Source of the DNA: Exiguobacterium acetylicum DSM 20416
Lineage (GTDB): Bacteria > Bacillota > Bacilli > Exiguobacteriales > Exiguobacteriaceae
Direction: 5' to 3'
DNA: 64,000 nucleotides
NCBI RefSeq assembly: GCF_000702605.1
Contig: NZ_JNIR01000001.1
Span: forward strand, 2,870,001 to 2,934,000
Below are positions 16,985 through 25,428 of this stretch, piece after piece; within the stretch, counting starts at the first letter, position 1, and each line of letters starts with the position of its first letter. A model generated the notes under the pieces. That model searched no databases. It had not been told where the DNA came from and saw nothing but the letters and a program-made list of their open reading frames with translations. The position numbers and the translations under genes were made by a program.

Positions 16985-17977
16985 ATGACAGGAAAACGAA
17001 TCGGAATCATCGGCGGTGGACTCGCCGGGATCTTTGCGGCACGTCAATTACAGGCGGCAGGACATACTGTTGAAATCATCGAAAAAAGCCAGAGCGTCGG
17101 GGGGCGAATGGCGACTCGTCGTGTTGATGAAGGAACAGCGGATCATGGGGCCGTCTTCTTCACGGTTCGGACGGAAGAGTTGGAACGTGAAGTCGACGAC
17201 TGGCTTGAGAAGGGATGGGTTCGTAAGTGGTTCGGACAAGACTTTCCACGCTACGTTGCGACAAACGGCATGAATCAACTTGTACAAGCCATTGGTCGAG
17301 GAATTCCCGTTCAGTTGAATGAACAGGTCACGCATATTATGGCAACGGAGGACGAACTCGTCACACAAGCGACAGATCATCAAGGTACGTATGATGCGTT
17401 ACTCGTGACGGCGCCTGTGCCGCAAGCATATGAACTGTTGCAGGCTTCTGATCTGACACTCGGAGAGGACGATCATGAGCAGTTGCGTCAGGTGACGTTC
17501 GAGCCGACATTCGTTGGTCTGTTTGAAATCGAAGAGCGACTCACGATCGGAGAAGTCGGTCTACAAGATGAACAACTCGTCGATGGAATGTTGAAGCTCG
17601 TCAATAATGCCGAGAAGCAGATTTCGAAGACGACACTCCTGAGCGTCTATATGACAGCCCGCTTCAGTGAAGACTGGTACGAGCGTCCGGAAGAAGAGAC
17701 ACTCGCTGAAGTCGAGCGTCTGTTACAACAGCAACTCGGACCGGTGACGATCGTCTCGCGTCAGCTCAAACGTTGGCGTTATGCTCAGGCACGCGCGGTT
17801 TACCGGACACCATACTTAAAACTAGCGGCACATCCGCTTTGGCTTGCTGGTGATGCGTTCCTTGAAGCCGATGATGCGTCAGGGCGGACGCGCGTCGAGA
17901 GTGCCGTCATCTCTGGGTTACGCGTCGCTGAAGCCATCGATACCCACTTACGTCAGACGGTGACAGCGACGGAATGA
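16985..17977 (+). CDS. FAD-dependent oxidoreductase, renalase-like
   Basis: A 330-aa flavoprotein of the amine-oxidase/renalase group. The dinucleotide-binding IGIIGGGLAGIFAA starts at residue 6, followed by the acidic end of strand 2 (EIIEKS), then GGRMATRRV and DHGAVFF, which are characteristic of renalase-like proteins, and a C-terminal FAD text LAGDAF. Bacterial renalases oxidise off-pathway dihydro forms of NAD(P)H; that role is inferred. The ATG is behind GGAGGGGG. Single gene ending in a strong shared terminator. Confidence 0.85.
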   Translation: MTGKRIGIIGGGLAGIFAARQLQAAGHTVEIIEKSQSVGGRMATRRVDEGTADHGAVFFTVRTEELEREVDDWLEKGWVRKWFGQDFPRYVATNGMNQLVQAIGRGIPVQLNEQVTHIMATEDELVTQATDHQGTYDALLVTAPVPQAYELLQASDLTLGEDDHEQLRQVTFEPTFVGLFEIEERLTIGEVGLQDEQLVDGMLKLVNNAEKQISKTTLLSVYMTARFSEDWYERPEEETLAEVERLLQQQLGPVTIVSRQLKRWRYAQARAVYRTPYLKLAAHPLWLAGDAFLEADDASGRTRVESAVISGLRVAEAIDTHLRQTVTATE

Positions 17978-17980
17978 ACG

Positions 17981-18026
17981 AAAACATGCACTTCTTTTCT
18001 GAATCGAGAAGAAGTGCATGTTTTTT
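17981..18026. terminator. bidirectional terminator
   Basis: A perfect 16-bp stem AAAACATGCACTTCTT / AAGAAGTGCATGTTTT with a 12-nt loop. T runs face both ways, serving the oxidoreductase and the converging hxlR-type gene. Confidence 0.92.
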
Positions 18027-18037
18027 GTTACTCACGG

Positions 18038-18376
18038 TCATTCCGCTTGGAAGTGTTGTTCACTCCAAGCTGCCATTTGGTCAAGAATCGGTAAAAAACT
18101 ATGTCCGGCATCCGTCAGGGAATATTCAACGCGAGGAGGAACTTCGCCAAAGACGTGTCGTTGAATCAAACCATCCGCCTCGAGCTCACGAAGCTGACGC
18201 GTTAATGTTCCTTTAGAGATGCCTGTTAATTGTTGCAGTTCATGAAAACGATGCGTCCCGTGTGTCAGGTGCCACAGCAAGATGATCTTCCATTTGCCAG
18301 CAACCATCTGTTGGACCCGAGTGACCGGACAAGCCGTCCGTTGATTGGTCGTTGAATCGAATACAGCCACGTTCAT
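18038..18376 (-). CDS. HxlR-family transcriptional regulator
   Basis: A 112-aa winged-helix regulator. The helix-turn-helix HRFHELQQLTGISKGTLTRQLREL and the wing (EVPPRVEYSLTDAG) are typical of HxlR/YodB/QorR proteins. A single N-terminal cysteine sits in TACPVTR (residue 16), the place of the redox-sensing cysteine in HypR and YodB. Start is ATG 18376 or GTG 18370; the latter has better spacing from GGGAGAGG. It is divergent from a quinone oxidoreductase-2-like gene, its probable target, with 116 nt between them. Confidence 0.87.
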   Translation of the reverse strand: MNVAVFDSTTNQRTACPVTRVQQMVAGKWKIILLWHLTHGTHRFHELQQLTGISKGTLTRQLRELEADGLIQRHVFGEVPPRVEYSLTDAGHSFLPILDQMAAWSEQHFQAE

Positions 18377-18492
18377 CCTCTCCCATTGGTTCGTTTTGAG
18401 GGACCTAGTTTCAGATAAGTGCCTACTTTTTTTAGTGTATCACCTGACGTATCATGAAGAACAACATCAAACTTCAAAGGAGTGGTTTCATC

Positions 18493-19347
18493 ATGAAATG
18501 GTTAATTACAGGAGCAACCGGAAAATTAGGGGCGCGGATTGTGCAACATCTCAGTGAACAAGTCGGCAACGAAAACATAGCGGTTAGTGTCCGTGACGTC
18601 GAAAAAGCGGCAAGCTTTACGGCGCAAGGGATCGATGTTCGACACGGTGATTTCGATCAGCCGGAAACACTCGGACAAGCATTTCAAGGCATCGACCGTC
18701 TGCTGATCATCTCGACAGACGGTGAAGAGAGCACGCGGATCCGGCAACACCAAGCCGCTGTCACGGCAGCAAAAGAAGCAGGCGTCAAACTGATCGGCTA
18801 TACGAGCATCGCCAATGCGGCACACAGCACGAACGGGCTTGCGCGAACACATCGGGTCACAGAAGAGGCGATTCAAGCGACAGGTATCCCGTATGTCTTT
18901 TTCCGTAACAACTGGTATCTCGAAAATGAACTCGGAACGATTGAGGCCGTCGCACAAGGCGCAGACTGGTTAACGGCAGCAGGTGAAGGCAAAGTCGGAT
19001 GGGCGTTACAAGATGAGTATGCGCTAGCGATTGCGACGGGACTGACGCTTGAGCATCCAAAAGCGATCTATGAACTATCAGGTCCATTGCATACACAAGC
19101 AGAACTCGCAACTGCAGTCGGAACAGTGCTTAACCGATCGGTCGCTTTAGATGAAGTAGATGGCGCGACCTATGGCGAGCGGATGCAGGCAGCTGGCTTA
19201 CCTGACTTCTTGATTCCAATGCTGACTGGTATCCAGGCAGATATCGCAGCCGGAACTCTAGCAGTAGAAAGTACTGATTTTGAAGAATTACTCGGTCGTC
19301 CTGTGACGACGCTAGAAGTGGGAGTCCATCTCCTTTTGAAAAGATAA
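18493..19347 (+). CDS. NAD(P)H-binding protein, quinone oxidoreductase 2 (YtfG/QOR2)-like
   Basis: A 284-aa atypical extended SDR of the NmrA group. GATGKLG at residues 7-13 binds the cofactor, and YTSIANA plus FFRNNWYLEN match E. coli QOR2 (YtfG, 286 aa), which reduces quinones with NADPH. ATG 18493 lies 12 nt from AAAGGAG; the longer frame from 18454 lacks a site. The divergent HxlR regulator with a sensor-like cysteine suggests induction by quinones or electrophiles. Confidence 0.87.
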   Translation: MKWLITGATGKLGARIVQHLSEQVGNENIAVSVRDVEKAASFTAQGIDVRHGDFDQPETLGQAFQGIDRLLIISTDGEESTRIRQHQAAVTAAKEAGVKLIGYTSIANAAHSTNGLARTHRVTEEAIQATGIPYVFFRNNWYLENELGTIEAVAQGADWLTAAGEGKVGWALQDEYALAIATGLTLEHPKAIYELSGPLHTQAELATAVGTVLNRSVALDEVDGATYGERMQAAGLPDFLIPMLTGIQADIAAGTLAVESTDFEELLGRPVTTLEVGVHLLLKR

Positions 19348-19421
19348 GTTCATCTGAACGTTTTCAGGATGAACGAGTAGGGTAAACCCCCTTTAGAAGC
19401 AATTAAAGGAGGAGCCCTACC

Positions 19422-20273
19422 ATGAAACTGTCATCCTATCGTGTTAAGGAAGGCGAGCAAGTCTCGTTTTCGAATTACCCGACATCAGAAAAACATGAGA
19501 TTTCGGAAGCGGAATTGCGAGAAAAGCGGATTCCGAAAAGTGTCGAGACGTTACAAGAGTTACACTGGCGTTTGCATGCCGAAGAGAAGAACGGCGTCCT
19601 CGTCATCCTGCAAGCGATTGATGCAGCAGGGAAGGATGAGGCAATCAGCTACATCTTTTCTAACTTGAACGCACAAGGACTCCGGACGATTTCCGTCAAA
19701 AAACCGTCGGATACGGAGCAAAAACACGATTATCTATGGCGGATCCACGAAGGACTACCGGAAAAAGGGGAAGTCGGCATCTTGAACCGTTCCTACTATG
19801 AGGAAGTCATTGCGCCACGCATCCATGATTTGCTCGAGGAGGAAGAAAAGCCGGATGACGGAGACGTCTGGCAGATGCGCTATCGCCAAATCAATGACTT
19901 TGAACGCTATCTCGTTGAGAACGGCTTCCGGGTCGTCAAGTTCTTGTTCCATGTCTCAAAAGAGGAGCAACGGCAACGGTTGTTGACGCGTCTGAAGGAT
20001 CCAACGAAAAACTTCGAATTCTCGTTCAGTGATATTGAGGAACGCAAGCACTGGGACGAATACCATGAGATTTTTGCTGAGCTCGTCTCGGCGACGTCGA
20101 CATCGTATGCACCGTGGTATATCTTGCCGGCAGATGACGAATGGTATTCCCGCTATATCGTCACCGAAGTCATGAATGACGTCTTGAAGGAAATTGATCC
20201 ACAATATCCGAAGTTATCGGAAGAGGATCAGGAACAGCTAGATGAGGCGATTAAACGATTGGAAAATGAATGA
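19422..20273 (+). CDS. ppk2: Polyphosphate kinase 2 family protein
   Basis: A 283-aa kinase that moves phosphate between polyphosphate and nucleotides. A Walker A variant AIDAAGKDE lies at 65-73 (the family usually has GKDG), NRSYYEEV at 122-129 and the lid FHVSKEEQRQRLLTR near 190. This is a one-domain PPK2; whether it prefers NDP or NMP is not readable here. The ATG follows AAAGGAGGAG. Single gene, closed by a shared terminator. Confidence 0.92.
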   Translation: MKLSSYRVKEGEQVSFSNYPTSEKHEISEAELREKRIPKSVETLQELHWRLHAEEKNGVLVILQAIDAAGKDEAISYIFSNLNAQGLRTISVKKPSDTEQKHDYLWRIHEGLPEKGEVGILNRSYYEEVIAPRIHDLLEEEEKPDDGDVWQMRYRQINDFERYLVENGFRVVKFLFHVSKEEQRQRLLTRLKDPTKNFEFSFSDIEERKHWDEYHEIFAELVSATSTSYAPWYILPADDEWYSRYIVTEVMNDVLKEIDPQYPKLSEEDQEQLDEAIKRLENE

Positions 20274-20275
20274 AC

Positions 20276-20312
20276 AAAAATGCCACCGATGAACGTCATC
20301 GATGGCATTTTT
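20276..20312. terminator. bidirectional terminator ppk2 / gntP-type gene
   Basis: A perfect 17-bp stem AAAAATGCCACCGATGA / TCATCGATGGCATTTTT with a 3-nt loop, placed between two converging genes. Confidence 0.92.
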
Positions 20313-20315
20313 GAG

Positions 20316-21659
20316 TTAGAGTCCAGGTAAGATCCCTGTGAATAGGCTTAAGAGGAAGACCGTAGCGAGCGCTGTTAAACCAGCGATAAAGCCACCGCCC
20401 GTCCAAGCAAGGAGTGTTTGGGGAATCGTCAATTTACCAAACCGGTTGACGACCCAAAAACCTGAATCGTTGGGTAAAGAAAGTCCAATCCCACCAGCAC
20501 AAATCGCTAGACCGAGAAGAATGGGAGACACACCTAATTCTCCGACCATCGGACCGAGAATACTCGATGTCGTAACGAGGGCGACCGTCGCTGATCCAAG
20601 TGACGCCCGAAGGATTTGCGAAAAGATGAATGCCAGCAAGAGAACCGGGATGCTCCAATTTTGCATCGTCGTAATGAGATGATCCCCGATGCCACTATTA
20701 TTGATGACGGCACCAAAGGCACCACCGGCTCCGGTAATCAAGATGATGATTCCGGCTGAACTGATCGCTTCCGAGTATAAGCGTGCGTTCGAGATTGCGA
20801 TGTATGGGCGCAATAAGATGACAGCAGCAAAGACACTAATCAATAAGGCAACGTTTTTCTCACCGATGAATCCAAAGAACGTCGCAACCGAAGTTCCGGG
20901 AAACAGCAGTTGAGAGACCGTATTCAATAAGATCAAGACGATGGGGAGAGCTAACATAAAGAAGCTAAGCCCTGTGCCGATTTCTTTCTTCGGTAAATCC
21001 GCTGGGTCGATGGAGAGTTCTTCGATGTCGCCAGAATGCTTAATTCGTTTTCCGATGAACATACCGTACAGGTAACCACCAACGAGAGTAGCTGGAATGG
21101 CGACGATGATCCCATACAGAATAAAGAAGCCGAGCTCTGATCCTGTATTTTCTGCGACGACGAGTGGTCCAGGTGTCGGGGCAATCATGTTATGCGAGAC
21201 GATCAGACCGACACCGAGTGCCGTAACGAAACTAACGACGGAGATGCCTGTTTTAGAAGAAAGCGAACGAATCAATCCACTTAAGATGACGAAAGCTGCA
21301 TCAAAAAAGACAGGAATAGAAACCGCTGTTCCGGTCAGGGCAAGTCCGGCAGAGGATTTTTTAGGTCCGAACACATTCAAGACAGCTTGGGCAATCTTTT
21401 CGACAGCACCCGATGCACCAAGAAACTGACCGAAGATGACACCAAGACCAATTAGGATACCAACACCCGCGAGTGTGTTCCCGAAACCAGTCGTGACGAC
21501 GGAGGCGACTTCTTTGACAGGCATCCCGATGGCTAAAGCCGTCAAGATGGAGATCGCTACAAGTGCCAGAAACGGTTCGATTTTAAGCTTTAGGATGGAA
21601 AAGAACAGTAGAGCTAGAGACAGAATAAAAATGACGACCAATAAATTACCCGTAACCAT
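20316..21659 (-). CDS. GntP-family sugar-acid:H+ symporter
   Basis: A 447-aa integral membrane protein with about 12-14 hydrophobic segments. Family text includes SIPVFFDAAFVIL, SHNMIAPTPGPL and the C-terminal LCWAG-like region read as LGLAICAGGIGLSLPNDSGFW. GntP proteins import gluconate and related aldonates. ATG 21659 lies behind GAAGGAGAG; a TTG one codon before is less likely. It is third in an operon with a DUF1537 kinase and a 3-hydroxyacid dehydrogenase, so the substrate is probably a four-carbon or three-carbon sugar acid rather than gluconate. Confidence 0.9.
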   Translation of the reverse strand: MVTGNLLVVIFILSLALLFFSILKLKIEPFLALVAISILTALAIGMPVKEVASVVTTGFGNTLAGVGILIGLGVIFGQFLGASGAVEKIAQAVLNVFGPKKSSAGLALTGTAVSIPVFFDAAFVILSGLIRSLSSKTGISVVSFVTALGVGLIVSHNMIAPTPGPLVVAENTGSELGFFILYGIIVAIPATLVGGYLYGMFIGKRIKHSGDIEELSIDPADLPKKEIGTGLSFFMLALPIVLILLNTVSQLLFPGTSVATFFGFIGEKNVALLISVFAAVILLRPYIAISNARLYSEAISSAGIIILITGAGGAFGAVINNSGIGDHLITTMQNWSIPVLLLAFIFSQILRASLGSATVALVTTSSILGPMVGELGVSPILLGLAICAGGIGLSLPNDSGFWVVNRFGKLTIPQTLLAWTGGGFIAGLTALATVFLLSLFTGILPGL

Positions 21660-21691
21660 CAAGATCTCTCCTTCATATCATGAATTCCGCT

Positions 21692-21724
21692 GAGGTGATG
21701 ACTCACCTCTTGTATACGCTTACA
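21692..21724 (-). promoter_or_regulatory. hairpin and cre-like site before the gntP-type gene
   Basis: Between the kinase stop and the permease start lie a hairpin GAGGTGA / TCACCTC (21692-21709) and TGTATACGCTTACA (21711-21724). The latter matches the cre consensus with one mismatch and also shares TTGTATAC with the GntR-type operators at 24143. Either CcpA or the local GntR protein could bind. Confidence 0.4.
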
Positions 21725-21730
21725 AAAATA

Positions 21731-23170
21731 TCAAGTGTGAAGTAACTCTGCGACTTCTTTTAGCGTCGTCTTCGAACCGACATTCCCTGGGAAGATGACG
21801 TATGTCAGTCCGGGGAACTTACTTTCGGCTCCTGTTTTCCAAACCGGAATGCCCGGTTTGACTTGACCGGCAACAGTTGCTCGTTTGACTTTCAGACCAG
21901 TCGTCCCGATATCACTCGACGTGATTCCGCCTTTAGCGATGATGTAGCTTGGACGTACATGCAGACGGGTGACGATGCTTGTCACAGCATCAGAGATTTT
22001 TACGGATAGCTTTAATTCATTCTCTTGTTGATTCTCTCCTAGGTCGAGACGTTCTCGTCTCGTATAGACGGCAACTGTCTGTCCAGACGTAATCAATTGT
22101 TCCGCCGTCGTGATGATTCGATCGATTTCTTGTTCGAATTGATCAGGAGACAGGACAAGATGGACATCAAACTCAATGAAATGAATGAAGTCACACGTTT
22201 TTAATTCCGCAAGTTGTTCTGTCGTTTTTTGGACATGTGATCCAACCATGATCAAACCGCCAGACGTCGTATCGGACACGAGTTCTTCTTTTGTCAGGAG
22301 GGGGCGCTGATCGATTCCACCAATGACTTTCGTAAAGGCCGCGGCCGTCCGGAATAAAAATCGTTTTCCTGCGTTCATCGCGCGAATCAGGGCGATCGTC
22401 GCGACTTTAACATCGAGATAATCCGTCGCATTGATGATGATTTTATTGAAATCTTGAGCGTTCATCAGTTGTGCCACGAGTGAGTCAAGACGGACCTGCC
22501 GTAAATCATCCAGTGATAAAGAAATGACGGCATCTGCCGGAAAAGCTCCATCTGATTTTTCCTCTGCCCATTCTCCAAGATGCGAAGCGGAATAACCGAA
22601 CGTCCGGTCCTTTGCGAACTCCGTTTGTCCTGCTGGTACGAGTGTGTCGTCTTCAAGCACATAATGGACATCGTTGATCGTATAACGACCACCTTCTTGG
22701 AAGAATGGCATCAGGATTTCACCGTCGAAGTGACCACTGGACTGTTGTTCGAGAGTTTGGCGTAAGACATCTGTTTCGAGCGGATAATGCCCACGTAACG
22801 TCGAATCACCACGACTAATTAAAATAAACGGCTGATTCCGTTGATCGGAAACGGCTTGGACGGTAGCCGCGATATCTTCGTGGACTTGTCGTGTTTCTTC
22901 ACGCGTAAACCCACGAGAATTCGTCAAAATAAAAAACATTGACTGGTCTTCGTTGAATCCGGCCTCGATACTTTCGCTCGTCCAGTCAGTATGGACAGAG
23001 ACGCCATGGACGGTCTGCACACCTGTTGGATCATCGTCGAGAACGATGATTTTATGAGGAAACTGATGTAAGGCCTCAACTAACAATTCATCGACTACTG
23101 TTGCATCCGGTAAAGACGGTAATTGGTTAAGTGTCGTTTTACTTGGTAATGTCGGGAATGTCGAGATCAT
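21731..23170 (-). CDS. Four-carbon acid sugar kinase (DUF1537)
   Basis: A 479-aa kinase of the OtnK/LtnK/DtnK group, which phosphorylates 3-oxo-tetronates or related four-carbon sugar acids. The N-terminal domain shows VLDDDPTGVQTVHG and LISRGDSTLRGHYPLE, and the C-terminal nucleotide domain shows GGLIMVGSHV, IIAKGGITSSDIG and VWKTG.ESKFPGLTYVIFPGNVG. It starts 3 nt after the dehydrogenase stop. The expected aldolase (OtnC or LtnB type) and PdxA2-like enzyme of the characterised pathways are not in this window. Confidence 0.88.
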   Translation of the reverse strand: MISTFPTLPSKTTLNQLPSLPDATVVDELLVEALHQFPHKIIVLDDDPTGVQTVHGVSVHTDWTSESIEAGFNEDQSMFFILTNSRGFTREETRQVHEDIAATVQAVSDQRNQPFILISRGDSTLRGHYPLETDVLRQTLEQQSSGHFDGEILMPFFQEGGRYTINDVHYVLEDDTLVPAGQTEFAKDRTFGYSASHLGEWAEEKSDGAFPADAVISLSLDDLRQVRLDSLVAQLMNAQDFNKIIINATDYLDVKVATIALIRAMNAGKRFLFRTAAAFTKVIGGIDQRPLLTKEELVSDTTSGGLIMVGSHVQKTTEQLAELKTCDFIHFIEFDVHLVLSPDQFEQEIDRIITTAEQLITSGQTVAVYTRRERLDLGENQQENELKLSVKISDAVTSIVTRLHVRPSYIIAKGGITSSDIGTTGLKVKRATVAGQVKPGIPVWKTGAESKFPGLTYVIFPGNVGSKTTLKEVAELLHT

Positions 23171-23173
23171 TAT

Positions 23174-24064
23174 TTACACCTTCCTTACTTCAACATGTGC
23201 TAATTTTTCGTAGTACTGAATGATGCCGCCGTGATCATCTGCAGCTTTCCCATCAATTTTCAATGCATGGAAAATTTCAACGAGTTGGCTAGAGAGGGGT
23301 AAAGGAACACCAATCTCATGCGCGGTTTCCATGACGTTCGTCATATCTTTTAAGTTGATATCGATGCGTCCACCGGCAACGAAGTTTCGCTCTAGAATCA
23401 ACGGTACTTTCGCATCAAGCACGGCACTACCAGCAAGACCGCCGCGGATAGCTTGATACATCTTCTCCACATCGATGCCTGCTTTCGCAGCGAGCGTCAA
23501 TGCCTCGGACATGGCAGCGATATTTAAGTTAACGATGATTTGATTGGCAAGTTTAGCTGTCACACCGCTCCCGTTTTTGCCGACGAGCGTGACGCTTGCA
23601 CCGACGACTTCAAGGAGTGGTCGGACGGTTTCAAAGACGTCGTCTTTCCCGCCGACCATGATGGAAAGCGTCCCGTCGATTGCTTTCGGTTCTCCACCAC
23701 TGACGGGTGCGTCGAGCATCTCGACTCCGCGTAGTGCTGCTTGTTTTGCAATCTCGACCGAGGCGACGGGTGAAATCGAACTCATATCAATCAAGATCGT
23801 CCCAGCTGTAGCAGTTTGTAAAAGACCGTTCTCTCCAAGGACGACTTGCTCGACATGGTGCGAAGCCGGTAGCATCGTGATGATGACATCACACGTTGCT
23901 CCCATATCAGCAGGTGTTCCGAATACCGCACCCGCTTGAACGAGTGTCTCGACACTTTCCGTATTTAAATCATTCACCGTGACGTCATAACCGGCTTTTA
24001 GTATATTCAAGGCCATTGGTTTTCCCATAATGCCTAAACCAATAAATCCAACGCGTGTGTTCAT
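23174..24064 (-). CDS. 3-hydroxyisobutyrate-family dehydrogenase (GarR/LtnD-like)
   Basis: A 296-aa NAD(P)-dependent beta-hydroxyacid dehydrogenase. GFIGLGIMGKPMA at residues 6-18 binds cofactor, DAPVSGGEPKA is the substrate loop, and GSGVTAKLANQ holds the catalytic lysine. The sequence reads closest to tartronate semialdehyde reductase or L-threonate/D-erythronate dehydrogenase. With the DUF1537 kinase, the latter oxidises the acid at C2 or C3 before phosphorylation. It is the first gene of the operon, behind a cre-like site and two GTATAC operators. Confidence 0.9.
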   Translation of the reverse strand: MNTRVGFIGLGIMGKPMALNILKAGYDVTVNDLNTESVETLVQAGAVFGTPADMGATCDVIITMLPASHHVEQVVLGENGLLQTATAGTILIDMSSISPVASVEIAKQAALRGVEMLDAPVSGGEPKAIDGTLSIMVGGKDDVFETVRPLLEVVGASVTLVGKNGSGVTAKLANQIIVNLNIAAMSEALTLAAKAGIDVEKMYQAIRGGLAGSAVLDAKVPLILERNFVAGGRIDINLKDMTNVMETAHEIGVPLPLSSQLVEIFHALKIDGKAADDHGGIIQYYEKLAHVEVRKV

Positions 24065-24089
24065 CTAATCAAACTCCTTTTCATAAAAA

Positions 24090-24103
24090 AGATAGCGCTT
24101 TCA
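24090..24103 (-). promoter_or_regulatory. cre-like site before the sugar-acid operon
   Basis: On the minus strand TGAAAGCGCTATCT differs from the cre consensus only at the last base. It lies 26 nt upstream of the dehydrogenase start and predicts glucose repression through CcpA. Confidence 0.5.
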
Positions 24104-24142
24104 TAAAAGTCTTTAACCGAATTGTACACACTAAGTTCATTT

Positions 24143-24172
24143 TTGTATACAATTTATTTAAAAATGTATACA
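24143..24172. promoter_or_regulatory. paired GTATAC operators of the GntR regulator
   Basis: TTGTATACAA (24143-24152) and TGTATACA (24165-24172) repeat the same 8-bp palindrome exactly 20 bp apart, two helical turns, between the divergent operon and its regulator. A related TTGTACACA lies at 24122. Palindromes of this kind are usual for FadR-subfamily GntR proteins. Binding is inferred. Confidence 0.6.
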
Positions 24173-24245
24173 AAAATATGTCTCTTTCCAATTCCCAGTA
24201 TTAAACTTATACTTTGAACTAGAAGAAATTCGAATGTAGGAGACG

Positions 24246-24869
24246 ATGGCCGTGGGGAAGAAAACGACACAATTAGCATATGTGCAGGCATATGAGTACA
24301 TCCGGGATCGCATCTTAAACGGAGAACTGGAACGTGGAACGAAGTTAGTCGAAGAGCGTCTAGCAGAGGAAATGGGAATTAGCCGCACTCCCGTCAGAGA
24401 TTCGATTCGAAAACTGGAGCAAGAAGGATTGATTAGGGAAAAACGTGTCGTCAATCCAAGCGACATGGATTTGCGACACATCTTTCAAGTCCGGATGTTG
24501 CTTGAGGGCTTCGCAGCCAGTCATTGTGCGACATATATGCGAGAAGCCGATTTAGAAAAGTTGAAGCAGTGTGTCGAAATCGGTAGAACGGGCGAACTCG
24601 AAGAAGTGATGGCGGCGAACAAGGAATTTCACGATGTGATCGTCGGGGCAACGAACAACCCGGTGATGATTGATATCATCGATCGGATGCAATCCATCAT
24701 CTATCTATTCCGTAAGACCGTTGTCCACCACAAACGACCACTCTTGATTGAAGAACATGATGAGATCTATCAAGCGATTCTGAATCATCAACCAGGAGAA
24801 GCGGAGCGATTGATGAAGGCGCACCTTCAACTGGATTTAGAATTTTGTTTGAACTGGATGAAAGGATGA
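24246..24869 (+). CDS. GntR family (FadR/FCD subfamily) transcriptional regulator
   Basis: A 207-aa regulator with an N-terminal winged helix (YIRDRILNGELERGTKL, EEMGISRTPVRDSIRKLEQEGLI) and an all-helical FCD ligand domain. FCD metal ligands are plausible at the EFHDVI histidine and at later histidines. Start is ATG 24246, 3 nt from AGGAGA, or GTG 24252 at 9 nt, which looks better. It is divergent from the sugar-acid operon, whose intermediate is the likely effector. Confidence 0.9.
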   Translation: MAVGKKTTQLAYVQAYEYIRDRILNGELERGTKLVEERLAEEMGISRTPVRDSIRKLEQEGLIREKRVVNPSDMDLRHIFQVRMLLEGFAASHCATYMREADLEKLKQCVEIGRTGELEEVMAANKEFHDVIVGATNNPVMIDIIDRMQSIIYLFRKTVVHHKRPLLIEEHDEIYQAILNHQPGEAERLMKAHLQLDLEFCLNWMKG

Positions 24870-24897
24870 ACGAGTTAGATATCGTTCATCCTTTTTT
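24861..24897 (+). terminator. GntR gene terminator
   Basis: Stem AAAGGATGAACGA / TCGTTCATCCTTT overlaps the stop codon and is followed by T. Loop of 8 nt. Confidence 0.8.
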
Positions 24898-24990
24898 ACA
24901 TCTTGACGCGTTCTCAGGACAAATGTCCTGTTCAAATCAGAAGGACTCTCGTTAAATGAAAGTATCATGGAATAGGAGAGGAGTATGTAC

Positions 24991-25416
24991 ATGCGTGGTG
25001 TCTTATTTGCGATTGCTGGTGGCTTTTTCTTAACGCTCCAAAGTGTTGCCAATGCCCGGATCAGTCAAACGATCGGGACGTGGCAAGCGGCGACAATCAC
25101 TCAGATGACTGGGTTCATCGTTGCGATCCTCTTAGCGATCGTCTTACGGGATCGTAGTTTTTCAGCGATGCGACGTGTCAAACCGCTTTATTTGGCGGGG
25201 GGTGCCTTTGCAGCGATCATATTATTCAGCAACATGACGGCTGTCCACCGGATGGGCGTGACTTTGACGATTTCGCTCTTTTTATTGGCGCAATTAGCGC
25301 TGGCACTATGGATTGACGGAAGAGGCTGGTTCGGCGTCATGAAACGTCGACTGCGGGGACCGCAGATCATCGGCATCTTGATGATGGTCGCAGGCATCTT
25401 CATCTTAAAGAGCTAA
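24991..25416 (+). CDS. DMT-superfamily small transporter (DUF606/YdcZ type), first copy
   Basis: A 141-aa protein with four to five hydrophobic segments, of the DUF606 half-size EamA-like family. It begins RGVLFAIAGGFFLTLQSVANARIS and ends GILMMVAGIFIL, the normal family ends. ATG 24991 is 8 nt from AGGAGAGGA; ATG 24985 is too near. Together with the second copy at 26104 it could form a two-subunit transporter. Substrate unknown. Confidence 0.85.
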   Translation: MRGVLFAIAGGFFLTLQSVANARISQTIGTWQAATITQMTGFIVAILLAIVLRDRSFSAMRRVKPLYLAGGAFAAIILFSNMTAVHRMGVTLTISLFLLAQLALALWIDGRGWFGVMKRRLRGPQIIGILMMVAGIFILKS

Positions 25417-25428
25417 GGAGGAGAAGAA

